Source of the DNA: Hyphomicrobiales bacterium
Lineage (GTDB): Bacteria; Pseudomonadota; Alphaproteobacteria; Rhizobiales; Beijerinckiaceae
Direction of reading: 5' to 3'
Assembly: GCA_947454055.1 (NCBI GenBank)
Contig: CANGIS010000001.1
Span: 124,001 to 188,000 of the forward strand
Length of the DNA: 64,000 nucleotides
This document shows positions 1-9,810 of this stretch, in pieces. A program made the translations under genes and the position numbers. Below the pieces are notes generated by a model. The model ran no database searches. It saw only the letters and a list, made by a program, of their open reading frames with translations, and was not told the DNA's origin. Position 1 is the stretch's first letter. Each line of letters starts with the position of its first letter.

Positions 1-575
1 TGCCCGACGGCGCTTTTCGGGTTCACGGGCTTTCCGCCGAGTTTTTGGCCGATAAGCCGCTTTTTGCAGCTGTTGCGCAGGAATTTATGGATTTTATCGG
101 CGATGCGGCGCTTGTGGCGCATAACGCATCCTTTGATATGGGCTTTATCAATGCCGAATTGGTCAGGGCCAAAATGCCGGGCATCGCCAATGAGCGGGTA
201 ATTGATACGCTACAGCTTGCCCGCCGGAAACATCCCTTCGGACCCAATAGCCTCGATGCCCTTTGCCAACGCTACAACATCGATAATTCGCGCCGGACCA
301 AACATGGTGCCCTGCTCGATTCGGAAATTTTGGCGGAAGTTTATATTGAACTGACGGGGGGTCGTCAGGCTGATCTTGGCTTGGCACCCGTCGAGACGGC
401 AACGACCGATATTGCCAAAGCCCAGCTCGCGACCGCTCGTATTGCACAAAGCCGGCCCAATGCCCTGCCTGATCGGCTGCGTGACGTTGAACTAACGGCC
501 CACCGCACCTTTGTGGCAACATTGAGCGGTGAACCGATCTGGAAAGACTATATGCGCGAAGCCGATGACGCCTGA
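1..575 (+). CDS. dnaQ: DNA polymerase III epsilon subunit (3'-5' proofreading exonuclease), 5' truncated by window edge
   Basis: Proofreading subunit of the replicative polymerase. The frame is open from base 3, so the start codon lies before the window; about 190 C-terminal residues are visible. The first visible residues (VHGLSAEFLADKP) are typical of the middle of the DnaQ exonuclease domain. The Exo II motif HNASFDMGF and the Exo III motif HGALLDSEILAEVY, with its catalytic His and Asp, are both present. The Exo I DxE motif must be upstream of the window. It is convergent with secB, with a 12-base gap, as in many Rhizobiales. No frameshift seen. Confidence 0.95.
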   Translation, partial: PDGAFRVHGLSAEFLADKPLFAAVAQEFMDFIGDAALVAHNASFDMGFINAELVRAKMPGIANERVIDTLQLARRKHPFGPNSLDALCQRYNIDNSRRTKHGALLDSEILAEVYIELTGGRQADLGLAPVETATTDIAKAQLATARIAQSRPNALPDRLRDVELTAHRTFVATLSGEPIWKDYMREADDA

Positions 576-587
576 ACCCTTTCGGGG

Positions 588-1049
588 TTAAGCATTGCCG
601 GATGTGCCCTGCATCTGCGCCATTTTTTGCTGATAAAGCGTGGCAAAATCGATTGGATCGATGAAAAGCGGCGGGAAACCACCATTGCGCACGCAATCGG
701 CAACAATCTGCCGGGCGAACGGGAACATCAGCCGCGGACATTCAATCATGACAACGGCCTGAATGTTTTCAGCCGGAATATTTTGAATCCGGAAAATACC
801 GGCATAGAGAAGCTCGAAGCGGAAGAGCAAACCTTCGCCTTCGCCGGCCTTGCCTTCAAGGGTCAGCTCGACCTCGAAATCGGTCTCCGCCAATTGTTTT
901 GCATTGACGTTGACGGAAATGGCGATGTTCGGACCCTGCTCCTTTGGCGCCAGCGAGTTCGGAGCATTCGGGTTCTCGAAGGAGAGATCCTTGATATATT
1001 GGCCGAGGGCCGAAAGGCTGGGAGGGGCTGCTGAGGTTGCGTCGGTCAT
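588..1049 (-). CDS. secB: Protein-export chaperone SecB
   Basis: Cytosolic tetrameric chaperone that keeps preproteins unfolded and hands them to SecA. The 153 residues match the SecB family throughout: [14 protein letters not shown] near the N-terminus, the long beta-sheet region, and [16 protein letters not shown] near the C-terminus. The ATG at 1049 is chosen because GGAG lies 9 bases upstream; the in-frame ATG nine bases earlier (1058) directly abuts that GGAG and cannot use it. It is transcribed away from the Tim44-like gene, so the 190-base gap at 1050-1239 should hold both promoters. The fxsA gene often found here in relatives is absent. Confidence 0.95.
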   Translation of the reverse strand: MTDATSAAPPSLSALGQYIKDLSFENPNAPNSLAPKEQGPNIAISVNVNAKQLAETDFEVELTLEGKAGEGEGLLFRFELLYAGIFRIQNIPAENIQAVVMIECPRLMFPFARQIVADCVRNGGFPPLFIDPIDFATLYQQKMAQMQGTSGNA

Positions 1050-1239
1050 AAGGAACATCTCCGTAAATCGATTTTCCGAGATGGAAAAACATGCAATCGG
1101 CTTTAAGGTCGCTTAAAAGAGACCAGAACGTGATTTTTGTGATAGGGTCAAGCACCGTCGATTTGGATTTTCTCGGTGAGATCTCTTATATGAAGACGTG
1201 ACTGGCGATTTAGACGCCGAAAATTTTGACCGGTAAACC

Positions 1240-1938
1240 ATGCAGGATAATTTCGATTTGTCGATTATCGTCTTTCTCGCCCTCGCCGTTTTCGTCGGGT
1301 GGCGGCTTTATAGTGTCTTGGGGACACGAACGGGGCAGGAAAAGCGCGAGCCGGGTGCTCGGCCAAAAGCCGCGTTGAAATTGGTTCAAGCATCACCTGT
1401 GGACGATGCTGACCAGCCAGCGCAACCAAAGGCTACCGATGAGCCTGATCCCCTGCGCTGGAAGGGCATCGCCGAAGCCGGCACCCCTTTGGCAAGTGAT
1501 CTGGACGCGCTCCTCGATGCTGAACCTTCCTTCGATGCCCGTCATTTTGTGACGGGAGCCCGCGCGGCCTATGAGGCCATTGTCGTGGCTTTTGCGGCGG
1601 GTGATCGAAATACCCTGCGCGATCTTTTATCACGCGATGTCTTTGAAAGTTTTGTCGCCGCCATCGCTGATCGTGAAAAGCGCGGTGATACGGTCGAGAC
1701 GACGTTTGTGGGCATCGAGAAGGCGGATCTCAAGCAGGTTCATCTTCGGGGCAAGTCGGCCCAGATTACCGTCCAGTTTTTGTCTAAACTCATCACCGCC
1801 ACCCGCGATGCCGCGGGCGTTGTTACCGATGGTGCGGTCGATAAGGTCGTGGATGTGACCGATGTGTGGACCTTCGCCCGTGAATTGGGCAACCGTGATC
1901 CGGTCTGGAAGCTGATTGCAACCGAGGCCGGACACTGA
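1240..1938 (+). CDS. Tim44/TimA-family membrane-anchored protein
   Basis: 232 residues. The N-terminus has one membrane segment (about residues 7-26, LSIIVFLALAVFVGWRLYSVL), then a charged low-complexity linker (about 30-75). The C-terminal half (about 95-230) is a Tim44-like domain, with FDARHFVTGARAAYEAIVVAFA at its start and VTDVWTFARELGNRDPVWKLIAT at its end. Alphaproteobacterial homologues are relatives of the mitochondrial import adaptor Tim44; their bacterial role is not firmly known, and an envelope or translocation-related function is inferred. It lies 9 bases upstream of mltA, so the two are probably cotranscribed. Confidence 0.85.
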   Translation: MQDNFDLSIIVFLALAVFVGWRLYSVLGTRTGQEKREPGARPKAALKLVQASPVDDADQPAQPKATDEPDPLRWKGIAEAGTPLASDLDALLDAEPSFDARHFVTGARAAYEAIVVAFAAGDRNTLRDLLSRDVFESFVAAIADREKRGDTVETTFVGIEKADLKQVHLRGKSAQITVQFLSKLITATRDAAGVVTDGAVDKVVDVTDVWTFARELGNRDPVWKLIATEAGH

Positions 1939-1947
1939 GCCTGCATC

Positions 1948-3033
1948 ATGGTGCCAGACCTGCTCGACGCTAGGCTCCATCCGGTCGAGTTTTCGGCGAT
2001 CCCGGGTTGGTATGACGACGATCATACTGCGGCCTTTCAGACCTTTCTGAAATCCGCTCACGCTGAACGGGAGCAAAGGCCCCATTTGCGCCCCGCGCGT
2101 CTTCGCGATCCGGCGTTAGGGCCGATTTATGAGGCAGCGTTAAGCCAAACCGGCCAAAACCTGCAGGAGCGGGAATTTTTTGAAACCCATTTCCGGCCTT
2201 ATGCCGTCCAACCGCATCAGGGACGCGGATTTTTAACCGGCTATTACGAGCCAGAAATTCAGGGCTCGCTGGAAAAGGACGCCCGTTTTTCCGTGCCGGT
2301 GCTGGCGCGGCCCGCCGACCTTGTGACCTTTCCGCAAGACGAGCCATCGCCTTTGGAGGGACTTTCAGCGGCCCGACAGACAAAGAGCGGATTGGAGCGC
2401 TATTTTGACCGGGCCACCATTGAAGACGGTGCGCTGGATGGGCAAAACCTCGAACTTCTCTATTTGCCGGATCGGGTCGAGCTCTTTTTTGTCCATATCC
2501 AGGGATCTGCCCGCGTCAGATTACCGGATGGCAGCGTGTGCCGGCTCACTTATGCCGGCCGCAATGGCCATGCCTATACGACGATCGCCAAAATTATTGT
2601 GGCGGAAGGTCATATGGCACTTGGGGACATTACGCTTGAGAGTCTCAAAAAATGGCTGCGCGATCACCAAGATCACGCCCATCGGCTCATGCGGCTCAAC
2701 CGCTCTTATATTTTCTTTTCGCGATCCGACGCGCTCTTGCCGAAGGAAGGTCCGATCGGGGCTGCTTCCACGACGCTGGATGAAGGGCGCTCCATCGCCG
2801 TTGACCGGCGGCAATGGAGTTATGGACTACCCTTTTTTGTGTCCGCCGATTTACCCGACGGGCATGGACAGACCGCACCCTTTTCGCGTTTGATGATCGC
2901 GCAGGATACGGGATCGGCTATTTTAGGTGCGGCGCGTGCCGATTTGTTTATGGGTTCGGGGGACGAGGCGGGCCGTCGGGCGGGATTGATCCGGCATCCT
3001 GGCGATTTCATTGTTTTGTTGCCGAGGGGATAA
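1948..3033 (+). CDS. mltA: Membrane-bound lytic murein transglycosylase A (MltA)
   Basis: Cleaves the MurNAc-GlcNAc bond of peptidoglycan to form 1,6-anhydro ends. The 361 residues contain the MltA domain (GRGFLTGYYEPEIQGS near 92-107; FVHIQGSARVRLPDG near 175-190) followed by the C-terminal 3D domain (IAQDTGSAILGAARADLFMGSG near 317-338) with its conserved aspartates. The second Asp-rich motif is where the family places its catalytic acid. No signal peptide or lipobox is visible at the N-terminus, which is odd for an exported enzyme; an upstream start would run into the Tim44-like gene. It is followed 5 bases later by the Smr gene. Confidence 0.9.
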   Translation: MVPDLLDARLHPVEFSAIPGWYDDDHTAAFQTFLKSAHAEREQRPHLRPARLRDPALGPIYEAALSQTGQNLQEREFFETHFRPYAVQPHQGRGFLTGYYEPEIQGSLEKDARFSVPVLARPADLVTFPQDEPSPLEGLSAARQTKSGLERYFDRATIEDGALDGQNLELLYLPDRVELFFVHIQGSARVRLPDGSVCRLTYAGRNGHAYTTIAKIIVAEGHMALGDITLESLKKWLRDHQDHAHRLMRLNRSYIFFSRSDALLPKEGPIGAASTTLDEGRSIAVDRRQWSYGLPFFVSADLPDGHGQTAPFSRLMIAQDTGSAILGAARADLFMGSGDEAGRRAGLIRHPGDFIVLLPRG

Positions 3034-3038
3034 GGCCA

Positions 3039-3644
3039 ATGGCGGGCGGGCGACGAAAGCGGACTCTTACGCCCGACGAAGTGTCGCTGTGGACGCATGT
3101 CACACAGCATGTGGCACCCATCGTAAAGCTAAAGCCGAAAGCAGAGCCTGTTGCCGAAGCGATCATATCCGTTTCCGACGTAAAACCCGTTTCTCCGCCG
3201 GCCAAAATGGTTCGGGCGACTAAAGCAGTAACGCCGGCACCGCCCCCACCCCCCAAAGCGGCGCCTGCTATTTTGCCCCTCGCCCCGCTCGAAAAAAGAC
3301 TGCGACAGAGATTGTCCCGTGGGGCGCAGCCGATTGATTCGGTGATCGATCTGCATGGCAAGCGTCAGGATGAAGCCCATGAAGCGCTGCGCCGGTTTGT
3401 CGTCGGCGCGCATCAGATGGGATATGCGGTGATCCTGGTCGTCACCGGCAAAGGCGCCTCGGGCACCGATGATCACGGTATTTTTGAAGAGCGCGGCGTC
3501 TTGCGGCGCACGGTGCCGCATTGGCTGAGAATGCCCAATATGCGGCCTTTCGTGATCGGCTTTGAAACGGCAGCTCCCCATCATGGCGGCTCTGGCGCGC
3601 TTTATGTCCGCATCCGCCGTAAGCGCGGGGGTATGGGCGAATGA
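3039..3644 (+). CDS. Smr/MutS2-type endonuclease domain protein
   Basis: 201 residues. A basic, proline-rich N-terminal part (MAGGRRKRTLTPDEVSLW, then PAPPPPPKAAP) precedes a C-terminal Smr domain (about 105-200). This shows the signature IDLHGKRQDEAHEALRRFV, the TGKG loop and GGSGALYVRIRRKR. Smr domains bind or nick nucleic acid, but the substrate of this stand-alone form is unknown. The ATG at 3039 is chosen because it has GAGGGG upstream and lies just after the mltA stop; longer readings would overlap mltA deeply. The stop overlaps the next gene's start (ATGA). Confidence 0.88.
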   Translation: MAGGRRKRTLTPDEVSLWTHVTQHVAPIVKLKPKAEPVAEAIISVSDVKPVSPPAKMVRATKAVTPAPPPPPKAAPAILPLAPLEKRLRQRLSRGAQPIDSVIDLHGKRQDEAHEALRRFVVGAHQMGYAVILVVTGKGASGTDDHGIFEERGVLRRTVPHWLRMPNMRPFVIGFETAAPHHGGSGALYVRIRRKRGGMGE

Positions 3645-4012
3645 CCCCGTTCGGCGAGCGTTTGAGGCATTTGCGCGAAGCCCGCGGCCTTCGCCTGAAA
3701 GACATGGCGGAGGAATTGGGCGTCACGCCCACCTATCTCTCCGCCCTTGAACATGGCCGACGCTCGAAGCCAAACTGGAGCTTCGTGCAGCGGGTTATCC
3801 ATTATTTCAACATTATCTGGGATGAAGCCGACGATTTGCAGCGTCTGGCCGATCATTCCGACCCTAAAATAGTGGTCGAGACAGCGGGGCTGTCGCCCAA
3901 AGCCACCGAATTGGCCAATCGCCTGGCCCGCGATATCGCCACATTGTCGGAGGCGGATCTCGATGCCCATCTGACCTTGCTGGATTTGGCGCGCAAACGA
4001 AGCCGGACTTGA
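3641..4012 (+). CDS. XRE-family helix-turn-helix protein
   Basis: 123 residues with an N-terminal Cro/CI-type HTH (about 5-60: FGERLRHLREARGLRLKDMA, then LGVTPTYLSALEHGRRSKPNW). The C-terminal half is helical, without a recognisable ligand domain. It overlaps the Smr gene by four bases (ATGA), so translation is coupled, and it closes the Tim44-mltA-smr set. In many Rhizobiales this regulator sits between smr and gyrB; here an adenosine-kinase-like gene follows instead. Target genes are unknown. Confidence 0.85.
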   Translation: MTPFGERLRHLREARGLRLKDMAEELGVTPTYLSALEHGRRSKPNWSFVQRVIHYFNIIWDEADDLQRLADHSDPKIVVETAGLSPKATELANRLARDIATLSEADLDAHLTLLDLARKRSRT

Positions 4013-4072
4013 CGGCAGCGGATCACACTGCCACACGGGCGGTCGCAGCGTCCCCCTTCAGAAGGTCTTCCT

Positions 4073-5077
4073 ATGGCGAACCATACCCATGATGTTTTAG
4101 GCATCGGCAACGCGATTGTTGATGTGTTGGCCCACACGGAAGACGATTTTCTTATCGCCAACCAACTCGCCAAAGGCTCGATGCGCCTGATCGACGAGAC
4201 CGAAGCCGAGCGGCTTTATGGCGCGATGGGTCCGGCGATCATCATTTCGGGCGGCTCGGCGGCCAATACCACGGTGGGTATTGCCTCGTTAGGCGGAAAA
4301 GCCGCCTTTATCGGCAAAGTCCGGCAAGACGCGGTGGGCGACGTGTTCACCCACGATATTCGTGCCATCGGCGTGCATTTTGAAACGCACCGTTCGGTGG
4401 AAGGTCCGGCCACGGCCCGCAGCTTCATCCTCGTGACGCCGGATGGCGAGCGGACGATGAACACCTATCTCGGTGCCTGCCAATTGCTCGGGCCGGACGA
4501 CATTGATGACACGCTCGTCGAGGCCTCCAAGATTACCTATCTCGAAGGCTATCTCTGGGATCCACCCGATGCCAAAGACGCGTTTCGTAAAGCCGCCGGC
4601 ATCGCCCACCGCGCCGGCCGCAAGGTTTCCATCACGCTGTCGGACAGTTTTTGCGTGGATCGCTACCGCGACGAGTTCCGCGAATTGCTGCGCGATAAAA
4701 CCATCGACATCCTCTTTGCCAATGAGCATGAGCTGAAAAGTCTTTATGCGACGTCGGATTTTGACTCAGCGCTTGCTGCTCTTCGCCAGGAGGGCGCGTT
4801 GGGCGTGGTTACCCGCTCCGAGCACGGCTCGCTCATTGTGTCGCATGAGGGCACCAAAGCCGTTGCCGCCCATCCGATCGAGACGCTGGTGGATACAACG
4901 GGCGCGGGCGATCTGTTTGCAGCAGGCTTTCTGCTCGGGCTCGCACGCGGCATCGACCACGAGAATTGCGCCCGCATGGGGGCCTTGGCCGCGTCCGAAG
5001 TCATCCAGCATCTCGGTGCCCGTCCGCAAACGAGTCTAAAGGACCTGGCCGCCGAGAGCGGACTTACAATTTCCTGA
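4073..5077 (+). CDS. PfkB-family sugar kinase, adenosine kinase type
   Basis: 334 residues of the ribokinase/PfkB fold. The N-terminus has [13 protein letters not shown], then the substrate-lid motif [10 protein letters not shown] (near 62-71), and near the C-terminus the PfkB signature [16 protein letters not shown] with the catalytic Asp at about 280. Overall similarity is to the bacterial adenosine kinases common in Rhizobiales, which phosphorylate adenosine to AMP; ribokinase-like specificity cannot be excluded. Its 3' end overlaps the convergent coaA by 14 bases, so neither gene has room for its own terminator in the gap. Confidence 0.85.
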   Translation: MANHTHDVLGIGNAIVDVLAHTEDDFLIANQLAKGSMRLIDETEAERLYGAMGPAIIISGGSAANTTVGIASLGGKAAFIGKVRQDAVGDVFTHDIRAIGVHFETHRSVEGPATARSFILVTPDGERTMNTYLGACQLLGPDDIDDTLVEASKITYLEGYLWDPPDAKDAFRKAAGIAHRAGRKVSITLSDSFCVDRYRDEFRELLRDKTIDILFANEHELKSLYATSDFDSALAALRQEGALGVVTRSEHGSLIVSHEGTKAVAAHPIETLVDTTGAGDLFAAGFLLGLARGIDHENCARMGALAASEVIQHLGARPQTSLKDLAAESGLTIS

Positions 5078-6053
5078 GGGCTACTTCCGTGATGCTGTGC
5101 TGGCCGCCTTTGGTCAGCACCAGATCGGCGCGTGGCCGTGTCGGCTCGATGTTTTCGCGCAGATTTTGCAAATTGATCCGATGCCAGATCGAGCGTGCCA
5201 TTTCTTCCGCCGCCTCGTCACTCAATTCGGCATATTTGCGGAAAAAGCTGCGCGGATCGCGGAATGCCGTGTCGCGCAACCGCATGAAGCGGTTGACATA
5301 CCACCGCTCAAGATCGGGTTCAGGTGCATCGAGATAGATCGAGAAATCGAAAAAATCCGAAACGAACGGGATCGGCTTGCTGCTTTTCGGCATCCGGTTA
5401 GGCAACAACACGTTTAACCCCTCGACAATCAGAATGTCGGGCCGATCAACCGTGATTTTCTCGCCTTTGACCACATCATAGACAAGGTGGGAATAGACCG
5501 GGGCTTCGACATGGTGCTTGCCCGCTTTGATGTCAGACAAAAACCGGATCAGCGCCGTGCCATCATAGCTTTCGGGAAACCCTTTGCGTTCCATCAGGCC
5601 TTGCGCTTCCAGCTCGGCATTGGGAAGCAGAAAGCCGTCGGTCGTCACAAGTTCGACCTTCGGCGTGTTCGGCCAGCGGGACAACAGCGCTTTCAACACG
5701 CGTGCGGTAGTAGATTTACCGGCGCTTACCGAACCTGCCAGCCCGATGACATAGGGAACCTTGCCGTCCTTCGCCATCAAGAAGCGCTGGGTGGCTTTGA
5801 ACAGGCCTTGGGTTGCCGCTACATAAAGCGACAGCAATCGCGAGAGTGGCAGATAGATCGCAACCACTTCCTCGAGCGAAATCGGATCGCTCAGCGACTG
5901 TAGACGCTGAAGGTCTTCCGCGGTCAAAGTCATCGGCGTGTCGGCGCGTAACGCTGCCCATTCCTGACGGGTAAACACGCGATAGGGCGAAAGCGCCTCG
6001 GCCAAAGCGTCGGCTTCAGTGCCTTGAAACAGAAAATCCGGAATGCCGCTCAT
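5064..6053 (-). CDS. coaA: Type I pantothenate kinase
   Basis: Phosphorylates pantothenate, the first and regulated step of CoA synthesis. The 329 residues are full length for bacterial type I CoaA. A P-loop is seen at about 107-114 (GSVSAGKS), with [11 protein letters not shown] and [16 protein letters not shown] further on, and the C-terminus has [17 protein letters not shown]. It lies 17 bases downstream of hisE on the same strand and may be the last gene of the his run. It overlaps the opposing kinase gene by 14 bases. Confidence 0.95.
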   Translation of the reverse strand: MSGIPDFLFQGTEADALAEALSPYRVFTRQEWAALRADTPMTLTAEDLQRLQSLSDPISLEEVVAIYLPLSRLLSLYVAATQGLFKATQRFLMAKDGKVPYVIGLAGSVSAGKSTTARVLKALLSRWPNTPKVELVTTDGFLLPNAELEAQGLMERKGFPESYDGTALIRFLSDIKAGKHHVEAPVYSHLVYDVVKGEKITVDRPDILIVEGLNVLLPNRMPKSSKPIPFVSDFFDFSIYLDAPEPDLERWYVNRFMRLRDTAFRDPRSFFRKYAELSDEAAEEMARSIWHRINLQNLRENIEPTRPRADLVLTKGGQHSITEVALRKL

Positions 6054-6070
6054 GCTTTAAACGTCCAAGG

Positions 6071-6394
6071 TTAGACGGCTGGTCGGGCAGCTTTTTCAGC
6101 CAGTCCCGATTGCGCGGTACGCCGTTTCAGTTCAGCCATTACCTCGTCGAGCGGAATATTGGCTGCTTTCAGAACAACCAGCAGATGATAAATCACATCG
6201 GCGCTTTCCGCCACGAGATGCTCGCGATCAGCGGATACAGCGGCGATGACGGCTTCCACCGCTTCCTCGCCGAGCTTTTTGGCCGCAACCTCCATGCCGC
6301 GCGCGATCAGCTTGGCGGTATAGGATTCATCCGGCGAAGCCTTGGCCCGTTCCGCCACAATGCGTTCGAGATCGGCAAGCGAAAAATCTGACAT
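6071..6394 (-). CDS. hisE: Phosphoribosyl-ATP pyrophosphatase
   Basis: Second step of histidine synthesis: hydrolyses PR-ATP to PR-AMP and pyrophosphate. The 107 residues match stand-alone HisE of the MazG-like fold, with [25 protein letters not shown] and [23 protein letters not shown] carrying the acidic metal ligands. Its ATG follows the hisF stop with no gap (TGAATG), so it is translationally coupled to hisF. HisI is not in the window and must be encoded elsewhere. Confidence 0.95.
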   Translation of the reverse strand: MSDFSLADLERIVAERAKASPDESYTAKLIARGMEVAAKKLGEEAVEAVIAAVSADREHLVAESADVIYHLLVVLKAANIPLDEVMAELKRRTAQSGLAEKAARPAV

Positions 6395-7168
6395 TCAATC
6401 AATCCTCACGGGCAAGCCATTGGCGCGAAGCTTTTCCTTGGCCTCACGGATCGTATGCTCGCCGAAATGGAATATCGAGGCGGCCAGTACCGCGCTGGCA
6501 TGGCCATCGCGAATACCCTCGACCATGTGGTCAAGCGTACCCACGCCGCCCGAGGCGATCACGGGGATCGATACCGCGTCCGCAATCGCGCGGGTGAGCG
6601 GGATGTCATAGCCGATTTTGGTGCCGTCCCGATCCATCGAGGTCAGCAGAATTTCACCGGCACCCAAGGCCGCAACCTCTTTTGCATAGGCTACCGCATC
6701 AAGACCGGTCGGTTTACGCCCGCCATGGGTAAAAATCTCCCAGCACAGCGGCTCGCCCTCGTCCGATACTTTTTTGGCATCAACCGCCACCACAATGCAT
6801 TGTGTGCCGAATTTTTCCGCCGCGCGCCGCACGAAATCACGGTCATGCACGGCAGCGGTCATGATCGAGACCTTATCGGCACCCGCCAGCAACAGATTGC
6901 GAATATCCTCAATGGTACGAACCCCGCCGCCAACGGTCAGCGGCATAAAGCAGGCTTCCGCCGTCCGGCTGACCACATCCATCAAGGTCCCACGGTTTTC
7001 ATGGCTCGCGGTAATATCGAGAAAGCAGAGCTCGTCGGCGCCCGCCGCATCATAGGCCATCGCGGATTCAACCGGATCGCCCGCATCGCGCAAATCGAGA
7101 AACTGCACGCCTTTGACAACGCGGCCGTCTTTCACATCAAGGCAAGGGATGACGCGGACCTTAAGCAT
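6395..7168 (-). CDS. hisF: Imidazole glycerol phosphate synthase, cyclase subunit
   Basis: Uses ammonia delivered by HisH to convert PRFAR to IGP and AICAR. The 257-residue TIM barrel starts [20 protein letters not shown] with the catalytic Asp (DVKDG). A second catalytic Asp lies in [18 protein letters not shown], and phosphate-binding loops follow (VIASGGVG). Its start overlaps the 3' end of hisA by eight bases. It is full length and in the usual hisH-hisA-hisF-hisE order. Confidence 0.97.
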   Translation of the reverse strand: MLKVRVIPCLDVKDGRVVKGVQFLDLRDAGDPVESAMAYDAAGADELCFLDITASHENRGTLMDVVSRTAEACFMPLTVGGGVRTIEDIRNLLLAGADKVSIMTAAVHDRDFVRRAAEKFGTQCIVVAVDAKKVSDEGEPLCWEIFTHGGRKPTGLDAVAYAKEVAALGAGEILLTSMDRDGTKIGYDIPLTRAIADAVSIPVIASGGVGTLDHMVEGIRDGHASAVLAASIFHFGEHTIREAKEKLRANGLPVRID

Positions 7169-7907
7169 CGGCCGCTACCTTCCGCGAACGGATCAGCGCC
7201 AAAGCCTCGGTAGGATCAAGCCTTCCATCATAAAGCGCGCGACCGGTGATCGCGCCTTCGAGCACGGCGCAATCGGGTTGCGTCAGACGGGCAATGTCTT
7301 CAATTGAGGCCAAACCGCCCGAGGCGATGACCGGAATCGTCAGCGCGTTGGCGAGCGCCAGAGTCGAGTCGATGTTCAAGCCCTTGAGCAGTCCGTCGCG
7401 TGCAATATCGGTGTAAATAATGGCGGCAACACCCGCATCCTGAAAGCGCAGGCCCAATTCTTCTGCCGACATTTCCGAGAGCTTTGCCCATCCATCCACC
7501 GCAACCCGTCCATCGCGCGCATCGATGCCGACCGCCACGCGACCGGGAAAACGCCGCGCGGCTTCGCGCACAAAGGAAGGGTCCTTGACCGCCGCCGTGC
7601 CGATAATGACGCGGCGAATACCGGCCTCGAGCCAGCCTTCCACCGTGCGCATATCCCGAATACCGCCGCCCAATTGGATCGGCAGCGAAATCCGCTTGAC
7701 GATCGCCCGCACCGCTTCTGCATTGACGGGTTTACCGGCAAAGGCACCGTCGAGATCGACGATATGGAGCCATTCAAAGCCTTGCGCCTCAAAGCTCGCA
7801 GCCTGATCGGCAGGGGAATCGCTGAACACGGTGGCTTGCGCCATATCGCCCTGGATCAGGCGAACGCAATGACCTTCCTTCAGGTCGATGGCAGGAAACA
7901 AAATCAC
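7161..7907 (-). CDS. hisA: ProFAR isomerase (1-(5-phosphoribosyl)-5-[(5-phosphoribosylamino)methylideneamino]imidazole-4-carboxamide isomerase)
   Basis: Amadori rearrangement step of histidine synthesis. The 248-residue TIM barrel begins [20 protein letters not shown] with the catalytic Asp. [14 protein letters not shown]-type and [15 protein letters not shown] motifs follow, the latter with the second Asp. The start is taken as the GTG at 7907: it gives the family length, overlaps the hisH stop as GTGA, and has GAGGTGG a few bases upstream. An open frame continues about 320 bases further but lies inside hisH in another frame. Confidence 0.95.
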   Translation of the reverse strand: MILFPAIDLKEGHCVRLIQGDMAQATVFSDSPADQAASFEAQGFEWLHIVDLDGAFAGKPVNAEAVRAIVKRISLPIQLGGGIRDMRTVEGWLEAGIRRVIIGTAAVKDPSFVREAARRFPGRVAVGIDARDGRVAVDGWAKLSEMSAEELGLRFQDAGVAAIIYTDIARDGLLKGLNIDSTLALANALTIPVIASGGLASIEDIARLTQPDCAVLEGAITGRALYDGRLDPTEALALIRSRKVAADA

Positions 7908-8554
7908 GGACGCCACCTCAGAAAATTGGCAATCAAAGCAAGGCCGAGTTTTTGGCTCTTCTCGGGATGAAACTGTGTACCCGCCACCGTGCCCTTGGCG
8001 ACCAGCGCGGTAATCGCGCCGCCATAAAGGGTTGTGGCGACCACATCCTTGGGGTCGGATGGATTCACGTGAAACGAATGGACGAAATAGGCATGCAGCC
8101 CATGAGGCCCCGTCGAGATATTGGCTAAAAGCGGATGCTCGCGCTTCTGATCCAGCGTGTTCCAGCCCATATGCGGAATTTTGAGCGACGCGTTCTTCGG
8201 CTTGATTTCGACAACATCGCCGCCTATCCAACCGAGCCCTGCGGTGGTTTCATGCTCGAGCCCGCGATCGGCGAGCAATTGCATGCCGACGCAAATACCT
8301 AAAAAGGGCCGTCCTTTGTCCTGCACCGCTTCGGTCATGGCAGCGACCATGCCGGGCACCGCATCAAGCCCGCGCCGACAATCGGCAAAGGCACCAACGC
8401 CGGGAAGCACGATCCGGTCGGCTCGGCGGACAAGATCGGGATCGGAAGTGACAATAATATCACCACCGAGACCCGATTCCGCAGCCGCACGCTCAAACGC
8501 TTTGTGGGCCGAGTGCAGATTGCCCGAACCGTAGTCGATAATGGCAACGCTCAT
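7904..8554 (-). CDS. hisH: Imidazole glycerol phosphate synthase, glutamine amidotransferase subunit
   Basis: Class I glutaminase that supplies ammonia to HisF. The 216 residues begin [17 protein letters not shown]; the nucleophile Cys is at about 88 in [11 protein letters not shown], and the His-Glu pair is at about 196 and 198 in FHPEKSQ. An oxyanion-strand motif PGVGAF is present. It overlaps the upstream DUF2628 gene by four bases and hisA by four bases, a fully coupled chain. Confidence 0.97.
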   Translation of the reverse strand: MSVAIIDYGSGNLHSAHKAFERAAAESGLGGDIIVTSDPDLVRRADRIVLPGVGAFADCRRGLDAVPGMVAAMTEAVQDKGRPFLGICVGMQLLADRGLEHETTAGLGWIGGDVVEIKPKNASLKIPHMGWNTLDQKREHPLLANISTGPHGLHAYFVHSFHVNPSDPKDVVATTLYGGAITALVAKGTVAGTQFHPEKSQKLGLALIANFLRWRP

Positions 8555-9027
8555 ATCCGCGACCCTTGTTCTGGAAACAGGCCGATTACGCCATAGCTGC
8601 GGGACGCGGGTCGTGTCATCACGGCGGCTGCTGGAGTGATTTGTTCCGAGGCCAAGCGCTCGAAAAACCGGTATTCGGCATCCTCCAAGGTTTCGGCTTG
8701 CACAACATCGGCAAGCTCAAACCCGCGACGCTCCAGCGCCAAGCCATACCAATGGCGCGCTTCAAGCCCGACAAAGAGCATTTCAAGCAGACCAGCCATC
8801 GTCAATGTGACAGGCGGTAATCCAAGCTGGCTCCCCAGAACCATCAACGCGACATCAAAGGCGAGGATCACAAACAGCCAACGCCAGACTCGATGCACCA
8901 GAAGCCAGATCACAGGGACAAAAAACGCGATCCATGAAAACCCGTCGCGCACAAAACGGGCGCGTTCAAGCCGGTCAGGCCGCGCTCCGCTTTGCGGGTT
9001 GGGAAGATAGACAGAAAAGAGCGCCAT
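8551..9027 (-). CDS. DUF2628 small membrane protein in the his operon
   Basis: 158 residues. Two or three hydrophobic segments (about 30-50, [20 protein letters not shown], and about 50-90) are preceded by the DUF2628 signature region ([10 protein letters not shown], then [20 protein letters not shown]). A soluble C-terminal tail follows. It lies between hisB and hisH and overlaps hisH by four bases, an arrangement common in Rhizobiales. The function is unknown; position alone does not prove a role in histidine synthesis. Confidence 0.85.
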   Translation of the reverse strand: MALFSVYLPNPQSGARPDRLERARFVRDGFSWIAFFVPVIWLLVHRVWRWLFVILAFDVALMVLGSQLGLPPVTLTMAGLLEMLFVGLEARHWYGLALERRGFELADVVQAETLEDAEYRFFERLASEQITPAAAVMTRPASRSYGVIGLFPEQGSRI

Positions 9028-9050
9028 TATCGCGTCCTGAATTCTAACGC

Positions 9051-9638
9051 TTACAGAGTACCCTTGGTGGAAGGCACGCGGCCTTCTTCCCGCGGATCGA
9101 TCGAAACCGCAGCTCGAAGCGCGCGGGCTAGGCCCTTATAGCAGCTTTCAGCAATATGGTGGGCGTTCTCGCCATAAAGTGTTTCGACATGCAGCGTAAT
9201 GCCCGCATTGATGGCAAAGGCCTGAAACCATTCGCGCACCAGTTCGGTATCGAATTCACCGATTTTTTCACGCGGGAAATCGGTCTTGAAGATCAAAAAC
9301 GGCCGCCCCGAGACGTCAACGGCAACGCGGCTCAGCGTTTCGTCCATTGGCAGATACGAATGGGCATAGCGCGTAATGCCTTTTTTATCGCCGAGCGCCT
9401 GTTTGAACGCCTGGCCGAGTGCGATCCCGATATCTTCCACCGAGTGGTGCTGGTCCACATAAAGATCGCCTTTGCAGGCAACATTGATGTCAAACAAAGC
9501 GTGCCGGGCCAAAAGCGTCAGCATATGGTCCAAGAAACCAACGCCGCTGGCCACTTTTGCTTCGCCCGTTCCATCGAGCGCGATGCTGACGGCGATATCG
9601 GTTTCGCCCGTCTTCCGCTGGATTGCCGCAGACCTCAT
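9051..9638 (-). CDS. hisB: Imidazoleglycerol-phosphate dehydratase
   Basis: Dehydrates IGP to imidazole acetol phosphate. The 195 residues carry two [18 protein letters not shown]-type metal motifs, the second His-rich pair [19 protein letters not shown], and the C-terminal PSTKGTL hallmark. The ATG at 9638 is chosen because GGAG lies 8 bases upstream; an in-frame GTG nine bases earlier would sit inside that ribosome site. It is the first gene of the minus-strand his run and divergent from hslV. Confidence 0.97.
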   Translation of the reverse strand: MRSAAIQRKTGETDIAVSIALDGTGEAKVASGVGFLDHMLTLLARHALFDINVACKGDLYVDQHHSVEDIGIALGQAFKQALGDKKGITRYAHSYLPMDETLSRVAVDVSGRPFLIFKTDFPREKIGEFDTELVREWFQAFAINAGITLHVETLYGENAHHIAESCYKGLARALRAAVSIDPREEGRVPSTKGTL

Positions 9639-9810
9639 TTTAGTCACTCCACCACAGGGTTGGAACCATTCCCCGTGTCTCTAGCAATTTGAACGCGTGG
9701 GCGCCACCTGTGTTGTACGAATAGTGGGATTGCATCTGGCGAACAGGCTTTGCCGCCAAGCTTCGTTTAAGCTAGATGCGAGAGTGGGATTGGAACGGGA
9801 GTGTCGGTCA

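Noticed and set aside
574-590. AACCC-(5)-GGGTT hairpin between dnaQ and secB
   Set aside because: Only five pairs and no run of T on either side; too weak to call as a terminator.
9723-9792. AGTGGGATTG direct repeat, two copies 60 bases apart, upstream of hslV
   Set aside because: Ten-base repeat with no symmetry; could be chance. Not matched to the RpoH promoter pattern.
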